A DNA stretch of 36,617 nt. Origin: a bacterium. GTDB taxonomy: Bacteria; Latescibacterota; UBA2968. Where the stretch lies: assembly GCA_027296045.1 (NCBI GenBank), contig JAPUJS010000024.1, forward strand, positions 1 to 36,617, written 5' to 3'. The notes beneath the pieces are model-generated. The model was not told where the DNA came from. It ran no database searches and saw nothing but the letters and a program-made list of their open reading frames with translations. Every line of letters starts with the position of its first letter. Position 1 is the first letter of the stretch. The position numbers and the translations under genes are program-made. Shown here piece by piece: positions 24,796 to 34,231 of this stretch.

Positions 24796-26871
24796 ATGAC
24801 AGATCCAAAGCACACCAATCGCCTGATTGGCGAGACCAGTCCCTATTTGTTGCAACATGCCCATAATCCGGTGGACTGGTTTCCCTGGTGCGACGAGGTA
24901 TTGCAGAAGGCGGTGGAGGAAGACCGGCCTATTTTTTTGAGCATTGGCTACTCGGCATGTCATTGGTGTCATGTCATGGAGCACGAGTCGTTTGAAAATG
25001 AGTCCATTGCAGAAATCATGAATGCCCATTTTATGAATATTAAGGTGGACCGAGAAGAGAGACCCGATTTGGATGAGATTTATATGAATGCCGTGCAGAT
25101 GATGACCGGATCGGGGGGGTGGCCGATGAGCATTTTTTTAACGCCTCAGGGGCAACCGTTTTACGGAGGAACGTATTTTCCGCCCGACAATCGGTATGGG
25201 CGTCCCGGTTTTCCCCAGGTGCTGGAATCGGTTGCGCAGCATTATCGAAACCATCGGGATAAAGTGAGCGAAGCTGCCGGCCGGTTGATGGACGGGCTTC
25301 ATCGGATGGCCCATTTGAAGGCACTGCCCGAGGCTCTGGAACCGGGATTGTTTTCGGCGGCCTTTGCTCAGATTGCCGGAAATTTTGATAAAAAAAACGG
25401 GGGATTTGGCACTCAGCCCAAGTTTCCGAATACGATGAACCTGTCGATTTGTTTGCGGGAATGGGTTCGCAGGGCAAACCAGGAAGCGTTGGATATGGTG
25501 GTTTTGACCCTGGAGAAGATGGCCCGGGGTGGCATTTACGATCAACTGGGGGGTGGATTCCACCGGTATTCTGTGGACCACCACTGGCTGGCACCGCACT
25601 TTGAAAAGATGCTGTATGACAATGCCCTCCTGGCACGGCTTTATGTAGAGGCCTTTCAGGTGACCCGGAAGCCTTTGTTCCAACGCGTGGTAGATGAAAC
25701 GCTGGCATATGTCATACGGGAGATGACCCATCCGGAGGGCGGATTTTATTCTACACAGGATGCGGACAGCGAAGGGGAAGAGGGGAAGTTTTTTGTGTGG
25801 GAGTCCGATGAGGTGCAAGCCCTGTTGGGAGAAGAAGATGCCGCTTTGTTTGAGCGGTATTTCGACATTCGTTCGGGTGGAAACTTTGAACACGGGATGA
25901 GTATTTTGAATGTGCCGGAAGACCTGGAAGCACTTTCCCGGTTTTTACAGGTAACGCCAGAAAAGTTCCAAACGGCGATCGAAAAAGGGAAACGCATTTT
26001 ATTTGACCATCGGGAAAAGCGGGTGAAGCCGGGCCTGGACGATAAGATCCAGGTCAACTGGAACGGGTTGATGATTTCGGCATTTGCCGTGGCCTATCAG
26101 GCATTTGGAGACCCCGCCTATCTGGAGGCCGGAAGCCGGGCAGCCCAATTTATTCTGGATAATATGCGGTCCGAAGCGGGCGGTTTGTGCCATATTTGGA
26201 AGGATGGCAAGGCCGGGTTTCATGGCTATCAGGACGATTGTGCGTTTTTGATTGCCGGCCTGATTGATCTGTACGAGGCCAGTTTCGATCTGGCCTGGCT
26301 AAAACAGGCACAGGAGCTTACGGAAACGATGATCGCGCAGTTCTGGGACGAAAAAGAGGGGGGCTTCTTTTATACGGGCACGGACCATGAAGCGCTGATT
26401 GTTCGGTCGAAAAACCCGTATGACAATGCCATTCCGTCGGGCAATTCGGTCGGGGCATTCGTTTTGATGCGGCTGGGCGCGTTGCTCGGGCGAGAGGATT
26501 TTTGGGACAAGGCTGAACGGACCATTCGGCTTTTTCAGCCGTTTTTGAAAGAAATGCCTTCGGGGTTTGGGCATATGGCGTGTGCGCTTGATTTTTTCCA
26601 GCAGCGCCCCGTGGAAGTTGCCATTGTGGGTTCTCTTACAGAGGCAGATACCAGGGCATTGGTGGCGGCTGTGAATCGAAACTGGATGCCCAATCGGGTG
26701 GTAAGCGTATCCGATCTGGAAGGGGGAACGGCGGATTGGATTCCTTTGCTCGTGGGAAAAACACAGGTAGATGGCCGCGCAGCGGCTTATGTGTGTCAAA
26801 ATTTTACGTGTTCTGCTCCAGTGACCGATAGCGAAGAACTGGTACATTTGCTTGAAAGCCCCCCCCCATAA
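24796..26871 (+). CDS. Thioredoxin-domain protein of the YyaL/DUF255 (spermatogenesis-associated protein 20) family
   Basis: 691 residues, normal for the family, ATG with GAAGGA about 7 nt upstream. The N-terminal thioredoxin-like domain has the characteristic beginning [21 protein letters not shown] and the redox motif CHWCH (Cys55, Cys58). [17 protein letters not shown] is the family signature. The remaining 500 residues form an alpha/alpha-barrel like glycosyl hydrolases or N-acyl-glucosamine epimerases ([32 protein letters not shown]). The cellular role is not settled. It follows the metallophosphoesterase by 18 nt and ends at a bidirectional terminator. Confidence 0.92.
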   Translation: MTDPKHTNRLIGETSPYLLQHAHNPVDWFPWCDEVLQKAVEEDRPIFLSIGYSACHWCHVMEHESFENESIAEIMNAHFMNIKVDREERPDLDEIYMNAVQMMTGSGGWPMSIFLTPQGQPFYGGTYFPPDNRYGRPGFPQVLESVAQHYRNHRDKVSEAAGRLMDGLHRMAHLKALPEALEPGLFSAAFAQIAGNFDKKNGGFGTQPKFPNTMNLSICLREWVRRANQEALDMVVLTLEKMARGGIYDQLGGGFHRYSVDHHWLAPHFEKMLYDNALLARLYVEAFQVTRKPLFQRVVDETLAYVIREMTHPEGGFYSTQDADSEGEEGKFFVWESDEVQALLGEEDAALFERYFDIRSGGNFEHGMSILNVPEDLEALSRFLQVTPEKFQTAIEKGKRILFDHREKRVKPGLDDKIQVNWNGLMISAFAVAYQAFGDPAYLEAGSRAAQFILDNMRSEAGGLCHIWKDGKAGFHGYQDDCAFLIAGLIDLYEASFDLAWLKQAQELTETMIAQFWDEKEGGFFYTGTDHEALIVRSKNPYDNAIPSGNSVGAFVLMRLGALLGREDFWDKAERTIRLFQPFLKEMPSGFGHMACALDFFQQRPVEVAIVGSLTEADTRALVAAVNRNWMPNRVVSVSDLEGGTADWIPLLVGKTQVDGRAAAYVCQNFTCSAPVTDSEELVHLLESPPP

Positions 26872-26881
26872 TATTTCAATC

Positions 26882-26914
26882 AAAAAGCCCCTCCAGGGTA
26901 AGGAGAGGCTTTTT
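26882..26914 (+). terminator. Bidirectional terminator between convergent genes
   Basis: AAAAAGCCCCTCC on the left and GGAGAGGCTTTTT on the right form a stem (one mismatch) around AGGGTAA. Each strand ends in a T-run, so it can stop both the thioredoxin-domain gene (+) and the nuclease-family gene (-). Confidence 0.85.
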
Positions 26915-26960
26915 GTCTTATGGTCGGCCGGAATATTTCCAGAAATTTCCAGAAATCTTT

Positions 26961-27542
26961 TTAATAAAACCCTCTGGTCTTGGACGGAGTTTGTGAAAGT
27001 GGGTCCGGCGCAGACTTTTCAGGAACCAGGTCGGCTTCGACGCTGTTTTCTTCGAAGATCTGTCGGGCGACATAGATTGGGAATTTCATTCGGACGGCCA
27101 GGGCAATAGAATCACTGGGGCGGGCGTCGACTTCGGTGCGGGTGCCGTCGGCCTGCTGGAGGGTGAGGACGGCAAAATAAGTCCCGGATTCACGATCGTC
27201 GAGAGGACGCATCTGGTCAATTTGCGCAGATAAAATGCGGGTGCCTGCGGCTTCCAGAACATTTTGGAACAGGTCGTGTGTAAGCGGGCGGGGAAAATCG
27301 ACCTCCTGAAGTTTCCGCCAGATGGCGTTGCCTTCGCACTGCCCAATGAAGATGGGCAGGAATCGGTTGGTCTGTCCGTGATGCAGATAGACAATCCAGG
27401 AAGCGTGTCGCTTCAAGGGATAGGCACCGTAGATTTGGGCCTCGATAAAATCTGGCTGGTCGGGGGCCACCTTCTGTCCCGGCGTTTCTTGAGACAAGCA
27501 GGTGAGAATGGTGAGGAGAATACAGGTCCGGAAAAGCGTCAT
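26961..27542 (-). CDS. Bifunctional nuclease (BFN/DUF151) family protein with signal peptide
   Basis: 193 residues from the ATG at 27542, which has AAGGAG 6 nt upstream (an ATG at 27575 is in frame but lacks one). The N-terminus MTLFRTCILLTILTCLSQET is a hydrophobic signal. The DUF151 domain covers about 35-165: FLPIFIGQCEGNAIWRKLQ, the HDLFQNVLEAAG block and DARPSDSIALAVRMKFPIYV, the most conserved part of the family. DUF151 proteins usually lack a signal peptide and are described as having both RNase and DNase activity in plants. Export would be unusual. A promoter lies at 27595-27623 and a shared terminator ends it. Confidence 0.85.
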   Translation of the reverse strand: MTLFRTCILLTILTCLSQETPGQKVAPDQPDFIEAQIYGAYPLKRHASWIVYLHHGQTNRFLPIFIGQCEGNAIWRKLQEVDFPRPLTHDLFQNVLEAAGTRILSAQIDQMRPLDDRESGTYFAVLTLQQADGTRTEVDARPSDSIALAVRMKFPIYVARQIFEENSVEADLVPEKSAPDPLSQTPSKTRGFY

Positions 27543-27594
27543 CGGACACTCCTTATGGGAAGGGGATGGGGACAATCAACCCGATGGTTGGGAA

Positions 27595-27623
27595 AATATA
27601 GATTGGGTTGGGATGGAATGCAA
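27595..27623 (-). promoter_or_regulatory. Probable promoter of the BFN-family gene
   Basis: On the minus strand: -35 TTGCAT, 17-bp spacer, -10 TATATT (5 of 6 matches to the consensus). It lies about 53 nt before the ATG at 27542 and back-to-back with the yicC operon promoter. Confidence 0.55.
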
Positions 27624-27651
27624 CCCGAATCTGGATACGGCGCTTTGCAGG

Positions 27652-27680
27652 TTGACAAAATCTACCAAAATGTCTATTTT
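27652..27680 (+). promoter_or_regulatory. Sigma-70-type promoter of the yicC-gmk-dnaB-radA operon
   Basis: -35 TTGACA (27652-27657, perfect), 17-bp spacer, -10 TATTTT (27675-27680). The start site is predicted about 50 nt before the yicC ATG at 27738. All genes from 27738 to 36106 follow on the same strand with short gaps or overlaps. Confidence 0.75.
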
Positions 27681-27737
27681 ATAAAGCTTCCTAAATACCT
27701 GAAGTTTATTGACCTTAATCAAGAAATAGAGGCCGCT

Positions 27738-28616
27738 ATGATTGCCAGTATGACCGGCTTTGGAAAAGGAGAGACCGAAGCGGGCGAATATCGTGCTTCC
27801 GTCGAAGTTCGATCGGTAAACGGGCGCTATGGCGACGTGGTCGTGCATATATCCCGCTCCTTATCCGAATTGGAATCTCGGATCAAGTCGGCGGTGCTGG
27901 AAACGGTATCCCGTGGGCGGGTGGATGTTTCGGTGAATGTGGAAGGACAGCAGACCGAGCAGGGACGCCCCGTGTTGAACCTGGATGTCGTGGATGCCTA
28001 TGGGGAGGTATTGGCCGTTTTGAAAGAGCGGTTGCAGTTGTCTGGAGAGGCCGACCTGGCGGCGGTTGTAACCTTGCCCCATCTATTTAATTTTGAATCG
28101 CAGGGCCTGGATTTGGACGCGGTTTGGGAAGCCATCGCACCTGCTATTCAAGAGGCCGTGTCCGGCTGTTTGAATATGCGAAAAGCCGAGGGCAAAAAAC
28201 TGGCCGAAGATTTTGTGGCTCGCATTGGCATTTTGGAAGATTTGCTCCAGCAAGTGGAGGCGCTTGCCCCGGAGCGGGTGGTGACCATCCGCCAGAAGCT
28301 GGAAGACAAGCTGGCCATGTTGCTCACTCCCGAGCAGGTCGATGAGAACCGCCTGTTGATGGAGATCAGCATTTTGGCCGAGCGCAGCGATGTGACCGAA
28401 GAATGCGTGCGCTTCTACAGTCACAATGCGCAGTTCCTGGAAACGATGAAGCGAAATGAGGCGGTCGGGCGTCGGCTGAATTTTCTGCTTCAGGAAATGT
28501 TGCGGGAAGCCAATACCATTGGTTCCAAGGCCGGAGACGCCGAGATTGCCCACCTGGTGGTGGAGATGAAGGAAGAGATCGAGAAGCTTAAGGAGCAGGT
28601 GCAAAATATCGAATGA
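27738..28616 (+). CDS. yicC: YicC-family endoribonuclease
   Basis: 292 residues from the ATG at 27738, which has AGAGG 5 nt upstream. The frame is open back to 27264 but has no further initiation signals and overlaps the divergent gene. The start IASMTGFGKG and the phrase VEVRSVNGRY are the family hallmarks; the C-terminal region (ENRLLMEISILAERSDVTEE; FLLQEMLREANTIGSKAGDA) is the DUF1732 part. YicC proteins are ribonucleases reported to act on small RNAs in E. coli. Being next to gmk and rpoZ is the usual arrangement in many bacteria. Confidence 0.95.
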   Translation: MIASMTGFGKGETEAGEYRASVEVRSVNGRYGDVVVHISRSLSELESRIKSAVLETVSRGRVDVSVNVEGQQTEQGRPVLNLDVVDAYGEVLAVLKERLQLSGEADLAAVVTLPHLFNFESQGLDLDAVWEAIAPAIQEAVSGCLNMRKAEGKKLAEDFVARIGILEDLLQQVEALAPERVVTIRQKLEDKLAMLLTPEQVDENRLLMEISILAERSDVTEECVRFYSHNAQFLETMKRNEAVGRRLNFLLQEMLREANTIGSKAGDAEIAHLVVEMKEEIEKLKEQVQNIE

Positions 28617-28634
28617 GTGTGATCTTTACCGCTT

Positions 28635-29318
28635 ATGGAAAAATACGAACCCTCAACCCTTCGGGATTTGCGTCAACGGTTTCAGGACAACCCAGGGGCC
28701 TTTGCTGTTGTTGTGGCCGGGCCGTCGGGGGCGGGGAAGACATCTATTTGTCAGGAAGTGTTGGTGTATGATCCTGACGTCCGGCGTTGTGTGACCACTA
28801 CCACCCGTCCGAAGCGGTCGGACGAAGTCGATGGCGTGATGCGCCATTTTGTTTCTGAGGAAACCTTTGCCGACCTAGAGGTGCAAGACGCATTTGTTGA
28901 GCAGGCGATCGTATACGGGTTTCGATACGGGGCCACGTTTGAAGAGGTTATCAAAGCCCTGTCCGACAACCGTGTGATGCTGATGGATGTGGATGTGCAG
29001 GGGGTGGAGACGTGGAAGCAAGTTTTGCAAAACCACTGTGTGACCGTTTTTGTTTTGCCACCTTCGCTGGAGGAACTCGAAGTTCGACTGAAGGGCAGGC
29101 AGACAGAGGAGGAAACCTCGCTCCAGATCCGATTGGAAAATGCGATTGGAGAAATGCGCCAGGCGGGGTCCTACGATTATTTGATTGTGAACGACGACTT
29201 GGATCGGTCGGTGGCAGATTTGCTGGCCATTATTCGGGCCGAACGCAGCAAGGCCTCACGAAAAAAAGAGGCATTGTCCAACCTGGGTATTTCGGAATCT
29301 TCCGTTGCCCATCACTGA
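28635..29318 (+). CDS. gmk: Guanylate kinase
   Basis: 227 residues, slightly long at both ends. Converts GMP to GDP with ATP in purine nucleotide metabolism. The P-loop is GPSGAGKTS (about 29-37), followed by TTTTRPKRSDEVDGVMRHF, which normally reads with a Tyr before HF and here has Arg. The substrate-binding region is VYGFRYGATFEEV; the LID/CORE end has LENAIGEMRQAGSYDYLIVN. There is an 18-residue N-terminal extension before the usual start and a basic tail (RSKASRKKEALS). ATG at 28635, 18 nt after yicC. Confidence 0.95.
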   Translation: MEKYEPSTLRDLRQRFQDNPGAFAVVVAGPSGAGKTSICQEVLVYDPDVRRCVTTTTRPKRSDEVDGVMRHFVSEETFADLEVQDAFVEQAIVYGFRYGATFEEVIKALSDNRVMLMDVDVQGVETWKQVLQNHCVTVFVLPPSLEELEVRLKGRQTEEETSLQIRLENAIGEMRQAGSYDYLIVNDDLDRSVADLLAIIRAERSKASRKKEALSNLGISESSVAHH

Positions 29319-29330
29319 AGGAGCACATGG

Positions 29331-29558
29331 ATGGCACAAGTTTTTTTTACAGAAGAGTTTGCTCGAGATGGTTTGAACCCGTATGAGGCGGTTCTTATGG
29401 CCTCCAAGGAATCGCGTCGGCTCAACAAGATTCGCCTGATGAACGACCTGGCCGAGGGGGAAGAAAAGGTCACGACACTGGCCATGAAGCGTCTGGTCAA
29501 CAAAAAGATTGAATTGTCATATGGCGAAGGCGAGGCAGGAGATGCCGCTTCAAAATAG
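29331..29558 (+). CDS. rpoZ: RNA polymerase omega subunit-like protein
   Basis: 75 residues; start ATG 29331 with GAAGGAG upstream, 12 nt after gmk. The position between gmk and coaBC is the standard place for rpoZ, and the sequence has the omega-type pattern of an N-terminal acidic start, a helix with NPYEAVLMASKESRRLN (omega's 'AxxRAxxL' region equivalent) and a basic helix AMKRLVNKKIELSYGE. Omega helps the assembly and stability of the beta' subunit. The protein is divergent, so the name rests on context as well as sequence. Its 3' end overlaps coaBC by 17 nt. Confidence 0.75.
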   Translation: MAQVFFTEEFARDGLNPYEAVLMASKESRRLNKIRLMNDLAEGEEKVTTLAMKRLVNKKIELSYGEGEAGDAASK

Positions 29559-30738
29559 GCGGATTTTGTTGGGTGTAAGCGGGGGGATTGCCGCCTACAA
29601 GGGGGTAGAGGTGATGCGGCGCTTGCAAAAGGCCGGCGCTGAGGTGCGGGTGGTGATGACAAAGGCCGCCCAGAAATTTGTGCAACCCCTCACGTTTGAA
29701 GCCCTGTCGCACCACAAAGTCTATACCGATCTGTTTCCGTCCGAAGGGGATCCCGATGTCATTCACGTGATGTTGGGAAACTGGCCGGACCTGATCGTGG
29801 TTGTCCCGGCAACGGCCAATCTGATCGGTAAGATGGCCCATGGCCTGGCCGATGATTTGCTGACCTGCACCCTTTTGTCTTCTTCGGCGCCCGTTTTGTT
29901 GGCCCCTGCAATGGAAACCCAGATGTATGTACATCCTGCCGTGCAGCGGAATCTGGCTTTTTTGAAAGAGGCGGGATATGCTCAGGTCGGCCCAGAATCC
30001 GGCGATCTGGCCTCGGGCACCCGGGGTGTTGGACGGCTGTCGGAACCAAAAAAAATCGTGGAAGCCGTTTCCGTGTGTCTGGGCAGAACCCAGGATTTTC
30101 GGGGCAAACGCATTGTGGTCACGGCAGGCAGGACCGAACAGGATATCGATCCTGTTCGGTTTATCACCAACCGGTCGACCGGCAAAATGGGGAATGCGGG
30201 TGCACAACAGTCCTGGATGCGAGGGGCCGAAGTGGTGTTGAGTAGTGGACCGCGCAATTTGGAACCGCCCTCCGGGGTGGAAGTGATCGGGATTCGGACG
30301 GTGGCGGACTTGAAGGCGGCAACGACCACGGCGTTTAAAGATGCCGATGCCCTGATTATGACGGCGGCGGTGCTGGATTTCAGGCCCAAAGAGGTGTCGG
30401 CTGCCAAGATCAAAAAGTTGGGGGCCGGGTTGTCCCTAGACCTGGTACCGAACGATGATTTCCTGGTTTCTCTGGGGAAAAACAAGGGCGATCGGGTGGT
30501 GGTAGGCTTTGCAATGGAAACCGAGCAGGGCTTGGAAAATGCCCGGAAGAAACTGGAAGCCAAGCATCTGGATTTGATTGTGTTGAACAATTTGACCGAT
30601 GAAGGGGCGGGATTTGCGGTGGATACCAATGTGGTCACCCTCATCGAGAGCCAGGGACAGGTGGAAGCCCTGCCGCTGATGTCCAAGCAGGCGGTGGCCG
30701 ATCGGATTCTGGACTGGGTGGGAGATCGCTGGGGCTGA
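29542..30738 (+). CDS. coaBC: Bifunctional phosphopantothenoylcysteine decarboxylase / phosphopantothenate-cysteine ligase
   Basis: 398 residues from the ATG at 29542, which has GAGG about 6 nt upstream; the frame extends to 29509 without a better site. Makes 4'-phosphopantetheine in coenzyme A synthesis. The N-terminal flavin-dependent CoaC domain has LLGVSGGIAAYKG, VVPATANLIGKMAHGLADDL and APAMETQMYVHPAVQRN (the PAMN-type motif). The C-terminal CoaB domain (from about 170) starts with VTAGRTEQDIDPVRFITNRS and contains NRSTGKMG and AAVLDFRP. The length is normal. The start overlaps the end of rpoZ. Confidence 0.96.
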   Translation: MPLQNRRILLGVSGGIAAYKGVEVMRRLQKAGAEVRVVMTKAAQKFVQPLTFEALSHHKVYTDLFPSEGDPDVIHVMLGNWPDLIVVVPATANLIGKMAHGLADDLLTCTLLSSSAPVLLAPAMETQMYVHPAVQRNLAFLKEAGYAQVGPESGDLASGTRGVGRLSEPKKIVEAVSVCLGRTQDFRGKRIVVTAGRTEQDIDPVRFITNRSTGKMGNAGAQQSWMRGAEVVLSSGPRNLEPPSGVEVIGIRTVADLKAATTTAFKDADALIMTAAVLDFRPKEVSAAKIKKLGAGLSLDLVPNDDFLVSLGKNKGDRVVVGFAMETEQGLENARKKLEAKHLDLIVLNNLTDEGAGFAVDTNVVTLIESQGQVEALPLMSKQAVADRILDWVGDRWG

Positions 30739-30757
30739 ATTGGGGAGGACGGTTTTT

Positions 30758-31438
30758 GTGGAACCTTCGGTAGAACAGGAAGTCCGAGAGATTCTGGGAC
30801 TTGCAAGGCAGTATTTGAAAGCTCAGGTCGATCTGGGTGTGGGTTGGGTGCCGCGAAAAGAGGGGGTGCAAACCGGTGTGGCAGATGACCTGGAAGCCTT
30901 TCACCAATCGACGCTCGATTGTCAGCAATGTCGGCTGGCGCAGGGCAGGCGGACGGTGGTGTTTGGAAGTGGGAATCCAAACGCCGATATTCTGTTTGTA
31001 GGAGAAGCACCCGGGGCCGAAGAAGACCGCCAGGGTGTGCCTTTTGTTGGGGCTGCCGGGCGGTTGTTGACCCGAATGATTGAATCGATAGGATTGAAGC
31101 GCGAGGCGGTCTATATTGCCAACGTGATCAAGTGTCGGCCCCCCGGCAATCGGGACCCCCAGCGCGATGAAATTGAAGCGTGTGAACCGTATTTGATTCG
31201 ACAAATTGAAATGATTCAGCCGGTTGTGATTTGTACGCTGGGCAGGTTTGCGGCCCAAACCCTATTACAGACCACCGAATCGATGGGCCGGTTGCGCGGC
31301 AAGGTTTTTTCCTACCGGGGCATCAAGCTCATTCCAACCTATCACCCTGCTGCACTGTTGCGAAACGAAGGGTGGAAACGTCCGACCTGGGAAGATTTAA
31401 AGCTGCTTCGCAGGGAATATGACGGCACTCAATTTTGA
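30758..31438 (+). CDS. Uracil-DNA glycosylase, family 4 (iron-sulfur type)
   Basis: 226 residues from the GTG at 30758, chosen because GGGAGGA (30743-30749) lies 8 nt upstream; a TTG at 30740 would add 6 residues but has no ribosome binding site. The enzyme removes uracil from DNA. The 4Fe-4S ligands are visible: CQQC (about 48-51), KCRPP and, 16 residues further on, EACEPYL. The active-site motif GEAPGAEED and QGVPFVGAAGRLL and the downstream HPAALLRN are typical of family 4. The N-terminal 40 residues are an extra helix. Its stop overlaps the possible TTG start of dnaB. Confidence 0.94.
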   Translation: MEPSVEQEVREILGLARQYLKAQVDLGVGWVPRKEGVQTGVADDLEAFHQSTLDCQQCRLAQGRRTVVFGSGNPNADILFVGEAPGAEEDRQGVPFVGAAGRLLTRMIESIGLKREAVYIANVIKCRPPGNRDPQRDEIEACEPYLIRQIEMIQPVVICTLGRFAAQTLLQTTESMGRLRGKVFSYRGIKLIPTYHPAALLRNEGWKRPTWEDLKLLRREYDGTQF

Positions 31439-31440
31439 GT

Positions 31441-32829
31441 ATGGCGACCCATCAACCCACAGTTCCTATTGAACAGACTTTGGCCGAGCGCACCTTGCCC
31501 CAGGCCCGCGAAGTGGAACGCGCCGTGCTCGGGGCAATGCTCATTGATAACCTGGCTATCGCCCGGGTGGTTGAAGTGCTGGGGGATGAATCCGCATTTT
31601 ACCACACGCCGCACCGCCGGGTGTATGCTGCGATCTTGAAACTGTATGAGCGTGGAGAACCCGCCGATCAGGTGACGCTGTCGGAAGAACTGAGCCGAAG
31701 GGGGCAACTGGACGAAGTGGGCGGGCCGGTCTTTGTTGCCGAACTTGCCGGGGAGATGGCCACGGCGGCCAATGCGGAATACCACGCCAATATTGTTCTG
31801 GAAAAAGCACAGCGACGTCGGTTGATTGATGCGTCCACCCAGACCATTACGGAATCTTATGCGGAAGGCGAAGATGTCCGGGCGATTATTGACCGGGCCG
31901 AGCAGCGGGTTTTCCGCATTGCCGAGGGAGAATTGAGCCAGGGCGTCCGGTCTTTGGAGTCGGCGCTTGGGGAAACGTTCGCCCAAATTGAAAGGGTCCA
32001 CGAACGGGCGGGCGCACTTTCGGGAGTGACGACCGGCTATACCGAAATGGACGAGATTACGGCCGGTTTGCAGGCTTCGGAGATGATCATTTTAGCCTCC
32101 CGCCCCTCGATGGGCAAAACGGCGCTGACGCTCTGTATAGCCCGCAATGCGGCCGTGAAGGGCAATACGCCGGTGTTGTTTTTTTCGTTGGAAATGGGCA
32201 TTGAGCAGTTGATTCAACGGCTGCTCTGTTCCGAGGCCCGGGTGAATTCTCACCGGCTTCGGACCGGCAGGCTTTCCGAAGAAGAGTGGCAGCGGTTGGC
32301 CGCCTGGACGGGGAAGTTGTATGACGCACCCATTTATATCGACGATACGCCAGCGCTGTCGCTTTTAGAGCTACGGGCCAAATCGCGTCGGGCCAAGGTA
32401 GAACACGATATCGGCCTGATTATCATCGACTACTTGCAGTTGATGACAACCTCGAATCAATTCCAGAGCCGAGAGCAAGAAATCGCAGAGATTTCCCGAT
32501 CGGTTAAGGCGCTGGCCAAGGAACTGAAGATACCGGTGGTGGCCTGCGCCCAGCTTTCTCGGGCTGTGGAAGGCCGGGTGGACAAGCGACCTCAGCTGGC
32601 CGATTTGAGGGAATCGGGCAGTCTGGAGCAGGACGCCGACGTGGTGATGTTCCTGTTCCGGCCCGAAGTGTACGGGCTGACCGACGAGGAGGGGAATACC
32701 CAGGAAGGGGTGGCCGAGGTGATTATTGGCAAACAGCGCAACGGTCCGGTAGGCAGTGTGTTTTTGACCTTTGTGGGAGAATATCTGCGCTTTGAAGAGC
32801 CTGAGTTGTACCGGGATTTCCCTCAGTGA
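31441..32829 (+). CDS. dnaB: Replicative DNA helicase DnaB
   Basis: 462 residues from the ATG at 31441; a TTG at 31435 overlaps the previous stop and would add two residues. There is no clear Shine-Dalgarno sequence, so translation may be coupled to the glycosylase gene. The N-terminal domain (AREVERAVLGAMLIDNLAIA) and the RecA-like C-terminal domain are present: Walker A SRPSMGKTAL, Walker B IIIDYLQLM, and ADLRESGSLEQDADVVMFLF near the end. It unwinds DNA ahead of the replisome. No intein was seen. Confidence 0.97.
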   Translation: MATHQPTVPIEQTLAERTLPQAREVERAVLGAMLIDNLAIARVVEVLGDESAFYHTPHRRVYAAILKLYERGEPADQVTLSEELSRRGQLDEVGGPVFVAELAGEMATAANAEYHANIVLEKAQRRRLIDASTQTITESYAEGEDVRAIIDRAEQRVFRIAEGELSQGVRSLESALGETFAQIERVHERAGALSGVTTGYTEMDEITAGLQASEMIILASRPSMGKTALTLCIARNAAVKGNTPVLFFSLEMGIEQLIQRLLCSEARVNSHRLRTGRLSEEEWQRLAAWTGKLYDAPIYIDDTPALSLLELRAKSRRAKVEHDIGLIIIDYLQLMTTSNQFQSREQEIAEISRSVKALAKELKIPVVACAQLSRAVEGRVDKRPQLADLRESGSLEQDADVVMFLFRPEVYGLTDEEGNTQEGVAEVIIGKQRNGPVGSVFLTFVGEYLRFEEPELYRDFPQ

Positions 32830-32841
32830 CGGGAGGCGGTT

Positions 32842-34212
32842 ATGGCCAAAGTGCGCACCCGGTTTGTGTGTCAGGGATGTGGGGCGGAAGCTTCCAGATG
32901 GTTCGGGCGGTGTAAGGGGTGCGGGACCTGGAACACCTGTGTGGAAGAAACGGTTGCCCCTCCTCCGACAAAGCAGAAGGGGATTGGATTCGTTTCGGGG
33001 CTGGCCAAAGCCCCCGTGCCGATTACCGAGGTGGACGGGCATCTTGAAGCGCGAATCAAAACCCGGATCGGCGAGTTCGATCGCACTTTGGGAGGCGGAA
33101 TTGTGCCGGGGATGGTGGCTCTGATAGGGGGCGATCCGGGGATCGGAAAATCGACGCTGTTGTTGCAAGGGATTTGCCAGCTGGCCCTGGAAGGGTTGAA
33201 AACTTTATACGTTTCGGCCGAGGAGTCGTTGCCCCAAACCCGAATGCGGGCGCAGCGGACCGGGTCGCTTTCCGACCAGCTCTATCTGGTGTCCGAATCC
33301 AATCTGGAGCTGATTTTGACCTTTATCGAAGACCTCCAGCCGACGGCGGTTGTGATCGATTCGGTGCAGGCGATTTACCATCCCGACTTGCAAAGCGCCC
33401 CCGGAAGTGTGAGCCAGGTGCGGGAGTGTTCTGCCCGGCTGGTGTCTTTGGCCAAGCGTACGGGTGTTGCGGTATTTTTGGTGGGCCACGTGACCAAGGA
33501 AGGGACGGTTGCAGGGCCGCGTGTGGTGGAACACCTGGTGGATACCGTGCTGTATCTGGAAGGGGAACGCCACGGGGCGTTTCGGATTTTGAGGGCCGCG
33601 AAAAATCGGTTTGGGTCGACCAACGAGATTGGCATTTTTGAAATGTCCGATCGGGGGATGCTGGCTGTTGAAAATCCTTCCCAGGTTTTTTTGAGCGACA
33701 GAGATGTGGACCGGAAGGGAACGGTCACGGTCTGTTCGATGGAAGGCACCCGGCCGATTCTGGTGGAAATTCAGGCGCTGGTGGCAGCCAGCAATTTTGG
33801 ATATCCCCAACGGGTTGCGACCGGTTTCGATGCACGAAGAATGGCCATTTTGATTGCCATTCTGGAGAAACGGTCGGGGCTTCAACTGGGTTCCCAGGAT
33901 ATTTTTGTGAACGTTGCCGGTGGCCTGAAGCTCGGTGAACCTGCTGTGGATCTTGGGGTGGCTCTGTCGATGGTGTCCAGTTTTCGAGACCGCCAGGTAG
34001 GGCCTACTACTGTTGCGGTGGGAGAACTGGGATTGGGTGGGGAGGTTCGGCCCGTCAGCCAGATGGACCGGCGGATCAACGAGGCCTACAAACTGGGGTT
34101 TACCCGTTGTATTTTGGCCAAGGCCAATCTGACGGGGTTGAAGGTGCCGGACGGAATGGAAGCCATTGGGGTTGCTGAAATTGATGCAGCCCAGGAAGTT
34201 GCATTTACCTAG
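32842..34212 (+). CDS. radA: DNA repair protein RadA/Sms
   Basis: 456 residues, ATG with GGGAGG upstream, 12 nt after dnaB. A zinc finger (CQGCG ... CKGCG) leads, followed by a RecA-like ATPase with Walker A GGDPGIGKST, the RadA-specific KNRFG motif (residue about 252) and a Lon-protease-like C-terminal domain (NVAGGLKLGEPAVDLGVALS). RadA promotes branch migration during recombinational repair and transformation. The order dnaB-radA is common. The length is normal. Confidence 0.97.
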   Translation: MAKVRTRFVCQGCGAEASRWFGRCKGCGTWNTCVEETVAPPPTKQKGIGFVSGLAKAPVPITEVDGHLEARIKTRIGEFDRTLGGGIVPGMVALIGGDPGIGKSTLLLQGICQLALEGLKTLYVSAEESLPQTRMRAQRTGSLSDQLYLVSESNLELILTFIEDLQPTAVVIDSVQAIYHPDLQSAPGSVSQVRECSARLVSLAKRTGVAVFLVGHVTKEGTVAGPRVVEHLVDTVLYLEGERHGAFRILRAAKNRFGSTNEIGIFEMSDRGMLAVENPSQVFLSDRDVDRKGTVTVCSMEGTRPILVEIQALVAASNFGYPQRVATGFDARRMAILIAILEKRSGLQLGSQDIFVNVAGGLKLGEPAVDLGVALSMVSSFRDRQVGPTTVAVGELGLGGEVRPVSQMDRRINEAYKLGFTRCILAKANLTGLKVPDGMEAIGVAEIDAAQEVAFT

Positions 34213-34231
34213 AAGGCGAGCGAGGGTATTT

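Noticed and set aside
23356-25029. 557-codon open frame on the minus strand opposite the phosphoesterase
   Set aside because: The plus strand carries all phosphoesterase motifs in order; the minus-strand product has no domain, is rich in His, Pro and Gln, and is a typical antisense shadow.
27264-27737. 158-codon N-terminal extension of yicC
   Set aside because: Overlaps the divergent nuclease-family gene and its promoter, and includes the yicC operon promoter; the YicC family starts at the ATG at 27738.
29982-31010. 342-codon open frame on the minus strand opposite coaBC
   Set aside because: coaBC motifs are all on the plus strand; the antisense product is low-complexity Ser/Pro/Thr.
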